Assembly (NCBI GenBank): GCA_028565635.1
Contig: JAOXYB010058946.1
Location: 1 to 10,876, forward strand
Direction of reading: 5' to 3'
DNA length: 10,876 bases
Source of the DNA: Phoronis ovalis
Taxonomy: Eukaryota; Phoronida; Phoronidae
Position numbers and translations under genes: made by a program. Positions 1 to 8,039 of the stretch are shown here, piece after piece. Every line of letters begins with the position of its first letter. Position 1 is the stretch's first letter. The notes below the pieces were generated by a model. The model was not told the DNA's origin, did no database searches, and saw only the letters and a list, made by a program, of their open reading frames with translations.

Positions 1-256
1 TTTATTTTTTTGGCATCTTTTCAATTAATTTATTGATCGTCCAAAATTCACTAAGCCATATCTCGAAGTCTGTTGTAATTAAGGACATGACATTTGAGGT
101 TTGGCATCCCCAGGGTAGGCCATTGCTGACCTTGGGGTCAAAAGGCCATTTAGAGGTCAAAGGTCAAAATTCTAATGTTGAAAGGTAATTTGGAGGTCAT
201 TTAACGTTCATAAAAGCCAACATGAGCAACCCTGCCTTTGCCAAAGGCTATCTAGT
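1..256 (-). repeat. Reverse-oriented copy of the ~260-base TGACCT-rich repeat monomer
   Basis: Read on the minus strand, this segment matches the forward monomers at 753-1541 almost from end to end. It shares the blocks AATTTTGACCTTTGACCTC, AAGGTCAGCAATGGCCTACC, TTCGAGATAT, and AATAAATTAATTGAAAAG followed by ATGCCAAAAAA. It begins at the window edge, so the copy may continue to the left. The inner end (174-256) pairs with 441-524 as an inverted repeat. No reading frame of note is present. The family was not identified by name; interspersed AGGTCA-rich repeats of this style are common in marine invertebrate genomes. Confidence 0.85.
154..166 (+). promoter_or_regulatory. DR1-type nuclear-receptor motif (AGGTCA-A-AGGTCA) in the reversed repeat
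   Basis: Two perfect AGGTCA half-sites lie in direct repeat with a one-base spacer, the arrangement bound by RXR heterodimers and HNF4 in animals. The same motif recurs on the minus strand in the forward monomers at 607-619 (AGGTCAAAGTTCA), 1107-1119 and 1376-1388. A degenerate version lies at 854-866. The match is seen directly. Use as a regulatory site is only a possibility, because the motif is part of a repeat. Confidence 0.3.
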
Positions 257-524
257 TCTCCTTTAAAATAGTATACATTTTTAAATGCAGAAATGTAGTC
301 ACTTGGCCAGATGTAAAAGAATCCAAACTGATGAAAACAATGTTTTTCTATTTCAAAAACTGTATATGAACAACGAAATCGTCAAGCTTCCTCGAAGGCT
401 TCTACCGCATAAAACACGCCGTGATAAAAAAAACAAAAACAACTAGATAGCCTTTTAGCAAAGGCAGGGTTGCTTATATTGGCTTTTATGAACGTTACCT
501 GATCTCTAAATCGCCTTTCAACAT
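174..524. repeat. Fold-back: ~84-base inverted arms (174-256 and 441-524) around a 184-base spacer
   Basis: The reverse complement of 174-256 matches 441-524 with only about a dozen differences, including the shared runs AACTAGATAGCC, GCAAAGGCAGGGTTGCT and TTGGCTTTTATGAACGTTA. Each arm also contains a small internal hairpin (GCCTTT...AAAGGC). The spacer 257-440 is AT-rich and shows no coding potential. The arms mark the point where reversed and forward monomers meet, so the fold-back may be the core of a mobile element or the product of an inverted insertion of two copies. Confidence 0.85.
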
Positions 525-752
525 CATTTTTGAATTTTTCAGCAAATAATAGAAATTCATTGCTTTGGAACTTCTTGACTTCTATGCTTTCTGAATTTCG
601 AGAGTTTGAACTTTGACCTCCAGATGACCTTTTGACATCAAGGTCAACTCCGGACTGTCATATGTCAAAGTACAAACACTATTGGACTAAACACTTTGAC
701 TTGCAGTATGTTTCTTCCATAAAATTAATTTAAAAGATGGTTAAAAACAGTC
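495..752 (+). repeat. Forward repeat monomer 1 (most diverged)
   Basis: This is the first of four head-to-tail units. Landmarks shared with the later units are CATCATTTTTGAA near its start, CTTTGACCTCCAGATGACC in the middle, TCAAGGTCAAC, and an AATTAATTTAAAAGATGG end. It is clearly related but more diverged than units 2-4, and its 5' part overlaps the right arm of the fold-back. It holds a DR1-type motif at 607-619 on the minus strand. Confidence 0.7.
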
Positions 753-1014
753 ACCTTTTATTACCTAAATATTCTAAAACGTCATCAAGAGGACCTTTTT
801 ATAACCTAATACCATCATTTTGGAATATTTCGAGCAATTTTACTGTAGAATTTTGACCTTTGTCCCTAACTGACCTTTGGACCCCAATATCAGCAATGGC
901 CTACCCTGAGGATGTCAAATCTCAAATATCATTTCCTTAACTGTAACAGATTTCGAGATATAGCTTAGTGAAAGTTGGAAGATCAATAAATTAATTGAAA
1001 AGATGCCAAAAAAT
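753..1014 (+). repeat. Forward repeat monomer 2
   Basis: The unit starts at ACCTTTT (753) and the same landmark recurs at 1015 and 1280, giving periods of 262 and 265 bases. Shared blocks include CCATCATTTT, GAGCAATTTTA, TTTTGACCTTTG, CAGCAATGGCCTACCCTG, TTTCGAGATATAGCTTAGTGAAA and AATAAATTAATTGAAAAGAT. It has no coding potential. Confidence 0.85.
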
Positions 1015-1279
1015 ACCTTTTGGTACCGAAATATTATCAAAGATCATCTAAAATACTTCGTTGTAACATACAATCATTTTACAACATTTTGAACTTTTTC
1101 AAAATTTGACCTTTGACCTCCAAATGACCCTTTAACCTCAAGGTCAGCAATGGTATCCGGTATAGATGTCTCACCTCAAGTACCGTATCCATAACTGTAA
1201 CAATCTTCAAGGTATAGCTTAATAGTGAAAATTGGAAGATCAGTAAATTAATTGAAAACCTGCCAAAAAATAAAAAAAC
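1015..1279 (+). repeat. Forward repeat monomer 3
   Basis: This is the third head-to-tail unit, with the landmarks ACCTTTTGGTACCGAAATATT, TTTGACCTTTGACCTCCAAA, CTCAAGGTCAGCAATGG and AGTAAATTAATTGAAAA. It contains a perfect minus-strand DR1 at 1107-1119. Its end carries a short A-rich insertion before unit 4. Confidence 0.85.
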
Positions 1280-1504
1280 ACCTTTTAGTACTGAAATATT
1301 TTAAAAAGTCATCAAAATTACTTTGTCGTAAGTTGACACCATCATTTTTGAACATTTTGAGCAATTTTAAAAATTTGACCTTTGACCTCCAAATGACCTT
1401 TAGCCCTCAAGGTCAACAATGGCCTACCCTGGGCATGTCACACCTGAAGCACCATGTCCCCAGCAGTAACCGTCTTCGAGATATAGCTTGCTGAAAATTG
1501 GAAG
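1280..1504 (+). repeat. Forward repeat monomer 4, last and shortened
   Basis: This is the fourth unit. It keeps ACCTTTTAGTACTGAAATATT, TTTGACCTTTGACCTCCAAA, CTCAAGGTCAACAATGGCC and CTTCGAGATATAGCTTGCTG. After AAAATTGGAAGA, the usual AATTAATTGAAAAG end is replaced by the GA-rich tract, so this unit forms the downstream end of the array. A perfect minus-strand DR1 lies at 1376-1388. Confidence 0.85.
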
Positions 1505-1543
1505 AAGAAAAAGAAAAAAAGAAAAAGAAGAAGAAGAAAGAAA
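1501..1543 (+). repeat. GA-rich simple repeat, (GAA)n-like
   Basis: Forty-three bases contain only A and G, mostly as GAA and AAG units with longer A runs. The tract joins the last repeat monomer to the terminal hairpin at 1559-1590. A purine tract in this place is what one would expect at the tail of a retroposed or DNA-type non-autonomous element, but it could equally be a secondary microsatellite expansion. Confidence 0.85.
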
Positions 1544-1558
1544 TCGTACAAAACCAAT

Positions 1559-1590
1559 AGGCTTGCATGCTCCCTTATAGGAGCAACCCT
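1559..1590 (+). repeat. Terminal hairpin of the repeat element
   Basis: TGCTCC (1568-1573) and GGAGCA (1580-1585) form a perfect 6-base stem around the loop CTTATA. Outside this, AGGCTTGC and AACCCT can extend the pairing imperfectly. The string AGCAACCCT also occurs at 229-237 in the reversed copy, so this hairpin appears to be a recurring part of the element. It probably marks its right-hand end; the sequence after it no longer resembles the monomer. Confidence 0.55.
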
Positions 1591-1592
1591 AA

Positions 1593-1715
1593 TAATAACT
1601 GAAGGGAATGACGTATGACTGTATAATAATACTATATCTATATAACGGTAAAGACGATGCACTAATATTTCAGTTTTTAATTATAGCCACAGGATTTGTT
1701 TAACTTATTTTGCAG
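1593..1715. other. End of intron before the first visible SLC10 exon
   Basis: This is unique AT-rich sequence between the repeat block and the acceptor AG at 1714-1715, preceded by a TTTAACTTATTTTGCAG pyrimidine-rich stretch. No exon encoding the transporter's N-terminus or first membrane helices is visible here or in the repeat block, so the upstream exons probably lie left of position 1 and the repeat block probably sits in an intron. Confidence 0.6.
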
Positions 1716-1893
1716 GCATTTTAATTGGTTTGGCATCTCAGTTTATCATTTTACCCCTTTCGTCATTTGGTTTGGCCCATGCCTTCCGTTTACCGTCGTA
1801 TCAGGCTCTTGGTCTGCTAGTTATTTCTACGAGTCCTGGTGGATCTACGTCTAACCTGTTCTCCTACTGGGTCGATGGTGACGTACCATTAAG
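1716..1893 (+). CDS. SLC10A2-like: SLC10 exon A: QF..LPL helix and PGG.SN crossing motif
   Basis: The exon lies between acceptor TTTTGCAG and donor GTATAA (1894). It reads ILIGLASQFIILPLSSFGLA, then a second hydrophobic stretch with STSPGGSTSN and SYWVDGDVPL. It ends two bases into a Ser codon (AG|T). These are likely the third and fourth helices of the family fold, including the discontinuous helix that carries Na+-binding Ser and Asn. Retaining the following intron would add only RYKTTN-like residues before a stop. Confidence 0.92.
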
Positions 1894-3307
1894 GTATAAA
1901 ACGACTAATTGAAAAAACTGTACGTTTCAAATCTTATAGTTTTAAACATAATCATTTCCCCCTATTTCTTAAGAAGCCTATTTGACAGCTTTCCTATTCG
2001 AAGTGGGTTCCTGTCCGGGGTTTCTGTTTGTAATGATATAGTTTAGCGAGGGTCTAGCACTTTCATCGTGACATTATACGTAAATTATTATATTTCACAT
2101 TTTTTACAGTACAGTCAATATATTTGTGAAATAGGTAACAGTGACCATTAATTATTATATACATATATCTGATAAAAATATATCAATAAAGAAAATCATG
2201 ACTTAATATTTATAAATGTCTAAATCTAGATAAATGATGGTATCTTTTACAGAAATATTATGTAACTTTTACCTTTCCAGTATTACTATGACAACTATGT
2301 CTACCACAGTCGCCATGGGAATGATGCCGTTAAATCTATTTATCTACAGCAGGAGTTGGACTGACAAAACCGCTGTGATTCCATATGAGAAAATTGTTAT
2401 TGCTTTAGCTTCTATCCTCATTCCAGTTGCCTTAGGAATACTAATTAAATGGAAAATTCCAAAACTGGCAAGAGTTTTGCTTACGGTATGTTATTAAGAA
2501 AATATAGCTCACAGATTTTCATTTCAACCAGTTGAACACGGCAATCATTAACTATTTCTTGATCTTCCTTGGAAAAAAATATGTCAATAGAATTTGAGGA
2601 AAATAGTATCCGCTTTCGGTGACACAAAAATGCGTACACGCGATAATTGATGTGATTCAGCTTGTAAGTAGACGAATAAGAGCCGCAAACCTGAAAATCA
2701 CAAATAATGAATGAATTTGATAAATAACATGGTATTATTCCACGGTATCTGTCATTACGTGCTAGCAAAATGCTTACAATATCTAAACCGATACTCTGCA
2801 GTTATAGTTCTCTATGTATTTTTATTATTTCAGGTAGGAAGTGTCTCAGGCCTGCTGTGCATTGTCACAGTTATAGCCATGCAGTCTTTTCTGTTCCCCT
2901 ACATGTATGACTCTCCATGGCAGGTTTTTCTTATTGCGTTTATGTTACCTATTCTTGGATCCTTTCTAGGGTATATATTTACAAGAATATTTTGTATGAA
3001 TCATAACATTTGCAGAACTGTTGCTTTTGAAACAGGGATGCAAAATATACCGTTAGCCATTACTTTAATTTCCTTAACTTTTTCTCGGGAAATTGTCGGC
3101 CAAATGATACTGATTCCCTTGTTGTATGGTGTTGCTATGATAGTAGAGGGACCGTTTTTTGTTATCTTATGGAGGATATGGGTAGTTTACGTAAAGTGTC
3201 ACCAGAAGGGGGCGATACCGGACAACAGTGAGATGACAAAAATGGATAAACAAGACGAGAACAATGAAACAGCAAAATTAGAAGATGATGAAACTCAAGA
3301 ATACTAA
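1716..3307 (+). CDS. SLC10A2-like: Sodium/bile-acid-type cotransporter, SLC10 family, 3' part (3 exons)
   Basis: Join 1716-1893, 2281-2485 and 2834-3307 (stop TAA at 3305-3307) encodes about 284 residues. The family consists of plasma-membrane transporters that couple Na+ influx to uptake of bile acids or other organic anions. Seen here are PGGSTSN followed by YWVDGD, MTTMSTTVAMGMMPL, and RTVAFETGMQN near the C-terminus; these are family signatures and are closest to the SLC10A2/ASBT group. From what is known of a bacterial homologue structure, the Gln of ASQF, the Ser-Asn of STSN, the Ser/Thr of SITMTTMST, and the Glu, Met and Gln of ETGMQN would line the two Na+ sites, and all are present. 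Splicing restores one frame (incoming phase 1, then 2, then 0). About 60-100 N-terminal residues are missing to the left. The substrate is unknown; invertebrate members need not carry bile salts. Confidence 0.93.
1894..2280 (+). other. Intron A of the SLC10 gene
   Basis: This 387-base AT-rich intron has donor GTATAA and acceptor TTTTACCTTTCCAG. A second AG at 2251-2252 is preceded by TATCTTTTAC, but its use would bring an in-frame TAA, so 2281 is the right exon start. Nothing else was recognised inside. Confidence 0.85.
2281..2485 (+). CDS. SLC10A2-like: SLC10 exon B: MTTMST...GMMPL helix and the next helix
   Basis: This exon completes the split Ser codon and continues ITMTTMSTTVAMGMMPLNLF, a loop with SRSWTDKTAVIPYEKI, and a further hydrophobic helix (ALASILIPVALGILIKW). 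It ends at codon Thr (ACG) before donor GTATGT (2486), phase 0. The MTT.ST..A.GMMPL block and the IPY loop match the ASBT group closely. Confidence 0.92.
2486..2833 (+). other. Intron B of the SLC10 gene
   Basis: This 348-base intron has donor GTATGT and acceptor TATTATTTCAG. The downstream frame happens to stay open for about 40 codons into the intron (back to 2711), but that stretch has no similarity to the family and precedes a good acceptor. No other feature was seen. Confidence 0.85.
2834..3307 (+). CDS. SLC10A2-like: SLC10 exon C: last four helices and acidic cytosolic tail
   Basis: The exon encodes 157 residues and the TAA stop. There are four hydrophobic segments: GLLCIVTVIAMQSFLF; the stretch from VFLIAFMLPILGSF; the RTVAFETGMQN helix; and MILIPLLYGVAMIVEGPFF. 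A hydrophilic tail of about 38 residues follows, starting VKCHQKGAIPDN and rich in Asp, Glu and Lys. The KCH...IP element at the helix end resembles the start of the vertebrate ASBT tail. The tail is long for the fragment and ends QEY, with no clear PDZ-binding motif. Confidence 0.92.
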   Translation, partial: VGSVSGLLCIVTVIAMQSFLFPYMYDSPWQVFLIAFMLPILGSFLGYIFTRIFCMNHNICRTVAFETGMQNIPLAITLISLTFSREIVGQMILIPLLYGVAMIVEGPFFVILWRIWVVYVKCHQKGAIPDNSEMTKMDKQDENNETAKLEDDETQEY

Positions 3308-3490
3308 CAGTCTTCTGACAGTACATGCGATTGCTTTTTTATACCAATGACCAATTTATTATTTAAAAAATGTCGATAGTAGCTATTGTTGTTGTTTAGA
3401 ATCTGTATTGCTTATAATCAATTGCTTTTAACTCGTATTATGTATTTTATAATCTTTTATACATTAATAAAATTTTGATCCTATTAAAAA
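3308..3490 (+). other. 3' untranslated region of the SLC10 gene
   Basis: The AT-rich sequence after the stop runs to just past the polyadenylation signal at 3466-3471. Cleavage would be expected about 10-30 bases after the signal, so the end given is approximate. No further exon or conserved structure was seen. Confidence 0.6.
3466..3471 (+). terminator. Canonical polyadenylation signal AATAAA
   Basis: AATAAA lies 159 bases after the SLC10 stop codon in the context ACATTAATAAAATTTTG, a normal distance for a short 3' UTR. It supports the view that the gene ends here. Confidence 0.65.
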
Positions 3491-5067
3491 ATATTAAATA
3501 ATTACTGTAAGCGGAGAATGAATAACATATAAATAATAGTTTTGTGTAGAAATGCAATATTGTATATTTTTATTGGATTAACGACAAAAGAGTGTAATAA
3601 CCGTAACTATTGTAAAGAAATGTTGATAAAAAATGGCAATCGAGATAAAATATTCCGGCATGCACACCATATCATCATTTTCAGTTTTAAAAAGACATTA
3701 AATAGCTTTATGTTATTTATCCAGTAGAGTTTCCTAGTTTGTACACAGATTGTACACAGTTTCTTCTAAATAATTAAAATATTCAAGTTATTATCATTTC
3801 AGCATCCTCATTTTTGTTGTCAATTTGTGTACGTCAAATCGAAAAATAACACAGAAATAAGATCCCTCCGCTTTGAAACAATACACAATACATCATGCTT
3901 CTTTTAAAAGTTTCAACCAGATGGGCTACTGTCGGTTTATACAACAAATGCTTACAGCCCCTTATCATTTAAAAATGAACTTTCCCAACATCTGGATCAT
4001 ATTTCAACAAGGTTCAAACTTCGAAGAAAATTGTCATTAAGAAATTCCTTGAAACTGTCAAAGATAATAGGGCAGTATGGTCGATAAGGATGAGATGTTC
4101 AAAGTTTGACAAAAAGGTAATAGTTAGAATAGATGTGTTTCCCACGTAGTCTGTCCTGTCCAGGAGCGAGAACAGTTATTTTTTTTGTCCAATGTGGGAT
4201 CAAATCCCTAGGTAATAACCCGGGTAACATAATAAAATATAGTTTGCCATGTTGTTTTTCGTGTAACTTTAATGTATTATTCTAATCTTTATATTGACAT
4301 TTAGATTTTTAGAAGTAGAATTCTGTTAAAATATAAACATTGGGAAAATTCTTCCTCTATTACTGGCAACATTGCCTATTGACTCTTTATAATTACATAG
4401 TAAAATATTATATTTATAATCATGGCCAGCGGCACGAATGTTAAATTTCAAGGCCTTTCGTTGCCGACCCTTCTAGTGTTGCGGAAACTTAGTATGCTAA
4501 CACTTGAATTTTAATTAGAATTTCCTTTAACGATGCATCCGTGTACTGTTTTACTTTCATTCGACTAGTCCATTCTTTCTATTGCAACAAGGGAAAACTC
4601 AGACATATGAAAAACCTTTTATAATTATCCTATTTGGTGTTGCATGTATGGTCATCTCTGACAATTTCTGAGAAGGAAAAATATTTGAAGCTAGTAGTAG
4701 TTTTATTATGTTATTTTTATGAATTAAAAATATTATGTTGGTCTACAGTTTCTTCTCGCAAAGCATTCCTATAGAAGTGCATGCGAAAGGCCAGTTAGTG
4801 AATTTGGAGGATGCTTCTCAAGATGCTGTTACAGGTTTACTATAACATAACAAAGATAGTGTGATGCAATATTCCAGATGTTTAATAATGGGGTTTTATT
4901 GCAGGATGCTGGGGATAGTGTGTATGACAATATGTAATAGTTAGCTATAAGCCCCCTGCCCATCACCCAATTAGTCCTAATCATGGAGGATTTTAAATCT
5001 TGTGAAAAAGTTTTTAGGGTTGCTGTTGCTGTACATGTGGTTTTGTAGGTTTTCTCACTTTCTTTTC
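3491..5067. other. Intergenic AT-rich DNA, no clear gene
   Basis: No convincing exon, RNA gene or strong repeat is seen in this 1.6-kb stretch. The open frames at 3542-3727 (plus) and 4829-5152 (minus, running into the next segment) have composition typical of chance and no recognisable domain. A short GGGATCAAATCCC palindrome-like element lies at 4196-4208. The one stretch with protein-like composition is 4749-4834, listed separately. Confidence 0.6.
4749..4834 (+). other. Weak exon candidate, 86 bases
   Basis: The segment sits between GTCTACAG and GGTTTAC, so it is bounded by AG and GT. In the frame starting after one leftover base it reads FFSQSIPIEVHAKGQLVNLE and then DASQDAVTG, which looks more protein-like than its surroundings. 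The acceptor lacks a strong pyrimidine tract and the donor is poor (GTTTAC). No domain is recognised and no neighbour exon was found. It could be an upstream exon of the phosphatase gene, of an unrelated gene, or chance. Confidence 0.15.
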
Positions 5068-5230
5068 CCCAGGTTGGAAGAGTTGACAGTGATGTCAAAA
5101 GCCATATAGAGTCCAAAACGTCAATATCACTTTCAAGGTTAAAAATTCCCATATTAAAACTGAATTGTTAATTTTGTCAAGTTCAATAATGATGTTGGAA
5201 GGTCATTTAGAGGTCATGCAAAGGTAATGG
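5068..5230 (-). repeat. Decayed copy of the TGACCT-rich repeat, reversed orientation
   Basis: The segment aligns loosely with 107-205: CCCAGG...TTGAC, GTCAAAAGCCATATAGAG against GTCAAAAGGCCATTTAGAG, and GATGTTGGAAGGTCATTTAG against AATGTTGAAAGGTAATTTGG. It is much more diverged than the copies at the left edge and seems to be an older insertion. It ends about 610 bases before the phosphatase start codon and contains the DR5 motif at 5200-5216. Confidence 0.6.
5200..5216 (+). promoter_or_regulatory. DR5-type nuclear-receptor motif (AGGTCA-TTTAG-AGGTCA)
   Basis: Two perfect AGGTCA half-sites lie in direct repeat with a five-base spacer, the classic arrangement for RAR/RXR binding in animals. 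It lies 628 bases upstream of the phosphatase ATG. The aligned copy at 183-199 has the same spacing with one altered half-site (AGGTAA). The motif is therefore inherited from the repeat, and function is unproven. Confidence 0.3.
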
Positions 5231-5843
5231 ATGTCAATATAGCAGTAACTCTTGCCTGTACATGCTAAAGGATATGAACAATTTTTACAGATGTTAACAG
5301 AAGTAACGATGGTTTTGGGCTTGCTACCAATCACTCGATATTTGCTGTTAGGTAGGTATTTGAAAACATTGGAAACAAATGTCACTTTTGAATTCAACTA
5401 TCATTGCTTTGAGTTTTAATATATATTTCAAAATATATTAATATCCATCTGCCACATGCTCCTATTACTCATACATGGGACACAAAATAAGTGGTCGTAT
5501 TGGCAGTTATTTTGTAAGACAGTTTTCTATTAAAATTGCTATGTGGATTGCAATATTCAGACCTTGTGCATGCATCATGATGTCAAACTTATTTACTTCA
5601 TTTCTTATTGAAAACTTTACTGCATTTTAAAAGAAAGTTTTAATAAAAACAGGTACATGCAACTTGAAAAAGGTTAGTGTACTACAGCATACGCAATTTG
5701 ATTCCTTTCAAAAAGGCTAAAAGCCGAATTTGAAAATGCCAGATCAAAGTATTGTTTTATGACTATCTGGCAATTACATAAGTGGAGAACTGCAAACTGA
5801 TATATTTATACGATAACCGTGACAGTGTACCGTTTATTAAGGT
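5231..5843. other. Upstream region of the phosphatase gene
   Basis: This AT-rich sequence has no clear exon. A TATA-like string, TATATTTATA, lies at 5801-5810, about 34 bases before the ATG. If it were a working TATA box, the 5' UTR would be only about a dozen bases, which is short but possible. Otherwise the 5' UTR is spliced from an exon not recognised here. Confidence 0.4.
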
Positions 5844-8039
5844 ATGCTGACATTTTTAGGCGTGGTTTTGTGTCTCGCTGTAATGACCAGTAAATGTATC
5901 AATATTGATAAAGCAAGTACTCCAGTGTCGTCATCCAGCAATCAAGTGCATTCCAGTATTGAAAAAGGAAATCTTCCACATCAGACAACACATGAAAGAA
6001 CCGAGGACTACCATTTTGCAACAGCTGAAGGCAGTTATCAGAGATCTTACATTCCACAAGAACTGTCCATATCTTTCTATACAGCTACCAGCTCGGTCTT
6101 GTATGCTTCTAAAGATGTTTCTGATTTAGAAAATAATGCTAAAGGAGTACATATAATGATGTATTCAAAAACAGATAGAAATTTGGAGGCCATTTTGACA
6201 TCAAATAATGAAACAAATAAAGTTACCTCAGAAAGCGTATATTTTATACAGGAAAGCCTATTTTCTTATAGTGAAATGACTGAACTGCAAAAAATGTTTT
6301 CATCTGACAGTTCAGAAGAATCGTATCCTGCAAATGGGTCTATATTGTTATCTGAAATAAATGTCACCAGAAACACTTTCGAAACTTTGATGCCAAGTTC
6401 TTCATACAGCAACCCTACTCCGTCCCAAGCTCACACTTCTACAGAAACTTTTTCTTATCAGAATACTTCCAGCAACAGTTTTACGAATATTGATAACAGT
6501 AAAATAATCTCAAGAGATTGGCAATTCTCTGCCTATTCAAATACGATTGCCAGTACATTTACTGATGTAAGCAGATTTATTGATAATCAAAATTCGAGCC
6601 TTACTCAGACAGATGTTTTATCAAGCTTTATCCATGAAAATGCTATCGATGCTCAATTGCAGTTTTCCAGTTCAAGTATATATTCTTCAAGAAGTTCAAA
6701 TACAGTGATATTAGGTGTAAGCACTCTGCAAGTGTTTTCTAGTCAAAGTATTTATCCATCAAGTGGTTCTTCTAGTAACATATTCACACAGCAGTTTTCA
6801 GCAGAAAATGCTGAATCATTAGAGAAAGATTTAAACACTGTTATGACAACTCTTTTACCATCAGGTTCATCTGCTTTGTTGGAAAGTCTTAGCACACCTA
6901 GATTGGAGAATTTTAAAACATCTAATCAGTTTGAATCAATAATGCTTGAATACTCCATTGTTCCATCACGAACTGGAGTGTATTCATTTACTCCTGCTAC
7001 TGAAAAAATCCCCACTGTTATAGATTGCAGCCTCGCATTGTGTTCATCAAGCCAGCAGAGCATGGAATTCTTGCTCCCCTCAAGTTTGTACACAACACTA
7101 ATCAGCCAATCTGTAAGTAATATTTTACCACAAAGCAATATGGAAATAGAACCATCAAGTTCTGCTTTAAACTTAGCGACACCATATAGTTCCTTAGATG
7201 TGATTACTAATTACTCTCCCACTACTAAAATGTCAACAAGAATTATTTATACAAGCAATGCTCAAATTGAGCAGTCAACTTCTGCAGGTGATGTAAGTAA
7301 TTATACTGAAGTAATAACTGGGACGTTGTCCCACATAGGTTCTACATCAGCACCTGAATATCAATCAAGTAGTGAAATACTTCCTCAATCTACTTATACT
7401 CAAGGAGTTAATTCAAGTGAAGCTGTAGCAGTGACCGTCTCCTGGGATATTACCACTAAAGATGATGACAAGTTAAAAGTGGGAGAAACAACTAAACAAG
7501 ATGTGAACATTCCAACATCTACAACGCCAATGACGACTACTGAAAATGTAACACCAAAACTAATACGTAGTACTACAAAACATATCGACATACCTGGAAA
7601 AGTAACATTGTCTACAAGTACGAAAAAGAATGATAATATGTTTACTAAAAGGCCTACAAAATGGTCTGGTATTAAAACAAAATCTGAGATATCTACAACA
7701 CCTTTAGTAATTTTACCACAGGTATACATTATAATAGCATTTCAAATGAATTGGTTAGACTTTTGTGCCAATTATAATGAATTTCGAGATATTATGGCAA
7801 AATTAGTTGAATCAGAAGTTGTTCATGTAATTCATCGAAGGCAAATTATCATTGCAAATATTTATCATTGCTCTGTCAGCATATGGTATTTAAGACAAAG
7901 ACGAGAGAGCAACGACATTTCTGTATCATTTTATGTGGTTAATTTCAATGGACAGTTTGATAGAACACTCACGGACAACTGCTACCAAACGATGCAAGAA
8001 GATAGACAGACATTTGTTGGGACATCCTTTCAGAACAAG
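5844..8039 (+). CDS. Phosphatase exon 1: signal peptide, mucin-like region, SEA-like domain
   Basis: One 2196-base exon of 732 codons. The chosen ATG gives a good signal peptide (MLTFLGVVLCLAVMTSKC); a purine is at -3. Residues 19-626 are about 30% Ser and Thr with SSSS clusters and sequons such as NETN, NGSI, NVTR, NTSS, NSSL, NYSP, NYTE, NSSE and NVTP. They have low complexity but no tandem repeat, and hold only one visible pair of cysteines (DCSLALC). Residues 627-732 change character to a folded, strand/helix pattern. The exon ends AAC AAG before donor GTAAAC (8040), phase 0. An alternative is that the frame is entered through the AG at 5861-5862 (CATTTTTAG) from an unseen upstream exon. 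Confidence 0.75.

Noticed and set aside
1252-1662. Open frames on both strands inside the repeat array and GA tract
   Set aside because: They follow repeat sequence and the purine tract (giving poly-Phe/Leu on the minus strand) and reflect composition rather than coding.
2252-2280. Alternative acceptor upstream of SLC10 exon B
   Set aside because: Joining at 2253 gives an in-frame TAA after a few codons, whereas 2281 restores the family sequence exactly.
2711-2833. Upstream extension of SLC10 exon C as an open frame
   Set aside because: It lies before a strong TTTCAG acceptor, and the joined exon B-exon C protein matches the family without it.
3542-3727. A 61-residue plus-strand open frame after the SLC10 gene
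   Set aside because: It is short, its composition is that of AT-rich noncoding DNA, it has no ATG start, and there is no recognisable motif.
4196-4208. tRNA T-arm-like string GGGATCAAATCCC
   Set aside because: It has one mismatch to the B-box core, no A-box or cloverleaf can be drawn upstream, and the surroundings show no SINE body. It is probably a chance short palindrome.
4829-5152. A 107-residue open frame on the minus strand
   Set aside because: It runs across intergenic DNA and into the decayed repeat copy, shows no domain or conserved-looking pattern, and has no promoter or splice context.
5801-5810. TATATTTATA as a core promoter
   Set aside because: Such strings are common in DNA this AT-rich and it would leave a 5' UTR of only about a dozen bases; it is mentioned in the upstream region but not called as a promoter.
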